From Pseudomonadota bacterium (GTDB lineage Bacteria; Desulfobacterota; Desulfobacteria; Desulfobacterales; Desulfobacteraceae), in NCBI GenBank assembly GCA_018812385.1, contig JAHJDU010000320.1, forward strand, positions 1-7,203: a stretch of 7,203 nucleotides of DNA. Reading direction: 5' to 3'. Below, piece after piece: positions 5,741 through 7,203 of the stretch. Under the pieces are notes generated by a model. The model searched no databases, had not been told where the DNA came from, and saw only the letters and a list, made by a program, of their open reading frames with translations. Each line of letters begins with the position of its first letter. The first letter of the stretch is position 1. The position numbers and the translations under genes are program-made.

Positions 5741-5764
5741 AAAGTTTCCGATCGGAAACTTTTT
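5741..5764 (+). terminator. Rho-independent terminator after nfsA
   Basis: 5741-5762 is a perfect 22-bp palindrome with halves AAAGTTTCCGA and TCGGAAACTTT. As RNA it folds into a 9-bp stem AAAGUUUCC/GGAAACUUU with a GAUC loop, followed by further U residues to 5764. It begins 15 bases after the nfsA stop. It would stop read-through from nfsA into the toxin-antitoxin remnant. The stem is modest in GC content; the same palindrome could also bind a dimeric regulator. Confidence 0.72.
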
Positions 5765-5850
5765 ATATGGGAGATATATTGAAATCTTCGACAAAAATTA
5801 ATAATCCAGTGGTGTATGTGCTGATACCTGTTATTTCTAAAAATCCATAA

Positions 5851-6087
5851 TATAAAAATTTAATCCAAAATGCTTGCAATTATTTTAAACAAATAAAAAC
5901 ATTTGACAACTGCCCCAATTTTGGTACACTTTTGCATAAGGTTCCAAATGGAATTGCCAGAGTATTATTCACGGTTGACGGAAATGTCATAGTTTTATTA
6001 CATGGTTTCATTAAGAAATCACAGAAAATTCCGAAGAACGAGTTAAAGACAGCTCTTTCAAGGTTGAAAGAATATCAGGAGGATTAA
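5851..6087 (+). pseudogene. N-terminally truncated RelE/HigB-type toxin remnant
   Basis: The frame is open from the TAA at 5848-5850 to TAA 6085-6087 but contains no ATG. The recognisable part starts around 5941 and encodes about 48 residues. These carry the C-terminal signature of the Gp49-like RelE/HigB toxins: GIARVLFTVDGN, then VLLHGFIKKSQKIP, then a basic helix ending RLKEYQED. Full-length members have about 100-115 aa, so the N-terminal half is missing. What precedes it (5851-5935) is AT-rich and better explained as a promoter region than as protein. The product would normally be an mRNA-cleaving ribosome-dependent toxin; this copy is probably dead. It lies two bases upstream of the antitoxin gene, and its last codons carry that gene's ribosome-binding site. 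A non-ATG start (TTG at 5932) is possible but has no Shine-Dalgarno. Confidence 0.62.
5903..5930 (+). promoter_or_regulatory. promoter of the second toxin-antitoxin locus
   Basis: A perfect -35 TTGACA (5903-5908), a 16-bp spacer, and -10 TACACT (5925-5930). The spacer contains the palindrome CCAATTTTGG (5915-5924), a plausible operator for the antitoxin. An AT-rich tract (5851-5902) precedes it. It would drive the toxin remnant and the antitoxin at 6090. Confidence 0.6.
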
Positions 6088-6089
6088 GG

Positions 6090-6371
6090 ATGAAAGATAA
6101 ACATATTGGAAGTAGTTTCGATGATTTCCTTCATGAGGAAGGATTGATGGCTGAAGCTGAAGCAACCGCTCTCAAACGCATACTTGCTTATCAGATCAAG
6201 CAGGAAATGGAATTGCGTAATATTTCAAAAACGGCTCTGGCCAAAATGATGAAAACAAGCCGGTCTTCAGTAGATAGACTGCTCGATCCTAAAAATTCTT
6301 CAATAACGCTTCTAACTCTTGAAAATGTTGCCGTGGCTCTTGGAAAAAAACTCAAACTTCAATTTGCATAA
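6090..6371 (+). CDS. XRE/HigA-type antitoxin, helix-turn-helix protein
   Basis: The protein is 93 aa. It begins MKDKHIGSSFDDFLHEEG, a start typical of antitoxins that pair with Gp49-like RelE/HigB toxins, followed by a helix (24-45) and an HTH: SKTALAKMM (46-54), turn, SRSSVDRLLDP (57-67), then TLLTLENVAVALGKKLKLQF (73-92). It would bind its toxin and repress the operon. AGGAGG (6077-6082) seven bases upstream is an excellent ribosome-binding site located inside the end of the toxin remnant. Because the toxin is truncated, this may now be a solitary antitoxin that could still protect against related toxins. The orientation (toxin first, antitoxin second) is the usual one for this subfamily. 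The gene is intact and of normal length. Confidence 0.85.
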   Translation: MKDKHIGSSFDDFLHEEGLMAEAEATALKRILAYQIKQEMELRNISKTALAKMMKTSRSSVDRLLDPKNSSITLLTLENVAVALGKKLKLQFA

Positions 6372-6460
6372 CCATCGGACCTATATGCCTCAGCGTTCTA
6401 TTCATTCATATTAAAGATTTGGTGTTTATAATAGCCAATACTTATTTAAGAAATTTAAAA

Positions 6461-6507
6461 TCCCAACTTAAAAATGCACCGGATTTCACCGGTGATTTTT
6501 GTAGCAA
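6461..6507 (+). other. attC-like site 7, CCGG type with weak R'
   Basis: R'' is TCCCAAC (6461-6467). The hairpin has 12 bp: AAAAAT (6470-6475) pairs with ATTTTT (6495-6500), G6476 is extrahelical, and CACCGG (6477-6482) pairs with CCGGTG (6489-6494) around ATTTCA, the loop of sites 1 and 3. Where site 3 has an unpaired C facing T, this site has a C-G pair. The R' position reads GTAGCAA rather than GTTRRRY, so recombination there may be poor. It lies between the antitoxin stop and the next start codon. Confidence 0.58.
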
Positions 6508-6531
6508 TCAATAAAGAAGGAGATAATGAAA

Positions 6532-6813
6532 ATGCAAAATGCAATATCAGAAATTTTGAATGGAATCCCCAAAGGGAAAGTATTTGATAGTCACTATGTT
6601 ATTTCTCAATTGATAAAATACCATTCCGATGTCTACCTCACCTTTGCGAGTGGCATAAATGCGAGTTCTGATAGAACCCTTGCTGTCCATGGACAAATTG
6701 GTAAAGAAATAGCCAAATTTGAATCGGGTTTAATTTCACGAATTGCCAATATGTCCTGGTCAGAAAATATTCATGGTAATTCAAGTGAATGTACGGCATG
6801 GGAAAAGTTATAA
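6532..6813 (+). CDS. hypothetical cassette protein
   Basis: The protein is 93 aa from the ATG at 6532, or 95 aa from 6526. AAGGAG (6517-6522) is nine bases from 6532 but only three from 6526, so 6532 is preferred. The protein looks soluble and alpha/beta. It starts with an amphipathic helix (AISEILNGI), then KVFDSHYVISQLIKYHSD, a Ser/Gly-rich middle with VHGQIGKEIAKFES, and a conserved-looking end WSENIHGNSSECTAWEKL. I recall similar orphan proteins with FDSH, HGQIG and SENIHGN motifs among integron cassette and hypothetical genes, but know no function. There is no membrane segment or signal peptide. It has the short leader expected of a promoterless cassette gene directly after the site 7 hairpin. 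Confidence 0.72.
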   Translation: MQNAISEILNGIPKGKVFDSHYVISQLIKYHSDVYLTFASGINASSDRTLAVHGQIGKEIAKFESGLISRIANMSWSENIHGNSSECTAWEKL

Positions 6814-6846
6814 GGAAAATCGCTAACGCATGAAGAAGAGGTGAAA

Positions 6847-7203
6847 TTGGAAAAATTAAAAGTCTTGTTCCTTGGATTAACATTATATATTTCTAAAAAT
6901 CTATTCTTTAAAATTGGAAGTAAGTGGTTTCAAGAATTGCAAAATAGAGATGACTTCGAGGGTCGGGCTGATACAATACGATGTACATTTTGGAAAGCAG
7001 TTATTTTAAATATATTTATTGTAGGGGGTACAATTTTAATTTTGGTACAATTGGGCATAGCAATTTTCGATAGAAGTTTGGCTATGCGTATGGTAGCAAT
7101 CATAGTTACTTTAAGCGCATCATTAGGTAGAGGGGGTTGGGATATTCAAAGTACAGATGGAAAAACCATTATTGAAAAAATTGATAGAGGGATGTTTAAA
7201 ATA
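6847..7203 (+). CDS. start of an unrecognised membrane protein (partial)
   Basis: The frame is open from the stop at 6811-6813 to the end of the window. The best start is TTG at 6847, which has AGGTGA (6839-6844) two bases upstream, a strong match to the 16S tail at a normal spacing when measured from its GG; GTG at 6841 is in frame but overlaps that element. The visible 119 residues have a charged N-terminus, a hydrophobic segment around 51-75 (AVILNIFIVGGTILILVQLGIAIF), a second around 79-95, then a polar region (GGWDIQSTDGKTIIEKIDRG). I do not recognise the family. It is in the same frame as the preceding gene with a 33-bp gap, so it is either the second gene of the same cassette or follows an attC too decayed to see. 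Confidence 0.6.
   Translation, partial: MEKLKVLFLGLTLYISKNLFFKIGSKWFQELQNRDDFEGRADTIRCTFWKAVILNIFIVGGTILILVQLGIAIFDRSLAMRMVAIIVTLSASLGRGGWDIQSTDGKTIIEKIDRGMFKI

Noticed and set aside
5948..5992. Alternative short reading frame MELPEYYSRLTEMS inside the toxin remnant
   Set aside because: It stops after 14 codons, and the other frame carries the toxin C-terminal signature down to the antitoxin.
6366..6400. GCATAAC and GTTCTAT after the antitoxin as an additional attC
   Set aside because: Only 22 bases separate the boxes and the interior has no self-complementarity.
247..6507. CRISPR array explanation for the repeated CCGG hairpins
   Set aside because: The repeats are kilobases apart with genes between them, not regularly spaced by short spacers, and no cas genes are seen.
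6821..6872. CGCTAAC followed by GTTCCTT as an attC between the last two genes
   Set aside because: The interior has no stem, and the right box would lie within the coding start of the membrane protein; at most a decayed remnant.

Overview
The window reads as part of a bacterial integron gene-cassette array. All convincing genes lie on the + strand. Most are single, unrelated, tightly packed genes with a good ribosome-binding site but no promoter of their own. Between them sit short imperfect hairpins with attC architecture: an R''-like box ending AAC, an unpaired spacer of about 5 nt, a stem with one extrahelical base in its 5' arm, a short loop, a second spacer, and an R'-like box starting GTT. 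The clearest sites are at 247-296, 3680-3739 and 4872-4923. Weaker or eroded sites are at 597-660, 1149-1216, 2899-2945 and 6461-6507. No integrase or attI is present, so this would be array interior. The host cannot be fixed from the sequence. The AT-leaning composition and the gene types (a short holin-like protein, mixed toxin-antitoxin modules, NfsA) suggest an environmental Gram-negative, possibly a Desulfobacterota-type anaerobe; that is an inference only.

Layout: 1-219 is the 3' end of an unrecognised gene. An attC follows, then an 88-aa two-helix membrane protein (321-587) and a candidate attC. 661-1260 holds broken material: a short hypothetical ORF (706-870) and the N-terminal third of an M15-type peptidase (979-1260) whose frame runs through an attC-like hairpin. 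1245-2849 is an intact hipBA toxin-antitoxin operon with its own sigma70-type promoter and three evenly spaced palindromic operators. After another attC-like hairpin come a TPR protein (3044-3565), a textbook attC, a double-GNAT acetyltransferase (3771-4826), another attC, and an NfsA-type nitroreductase (4994-5725) followed by a strong terminator. 5851-6371 is a second toxin-antitoxin locus with a decayed RelE/HigB-type toxin and an intact HTH antitoxin. After the last attC-like hairpin there is a 93-94-aa hypothetical protein (6532-6813) and the start of a membrane protein that runs off the window.

The genes share no pathway. Their shared logic would be cassette carriage: selectable or accessory functions (acetyltransferase, nitroreductase, membrane and TPR proteins) interspersed with toxin-antitoxin modules, which are commonly thought to stabilise large arrays. 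Several cassettes look damaged (M15, the HigB-like toxin, two sites lacking a GTT in R'), as expected for old, sedentary array interior.
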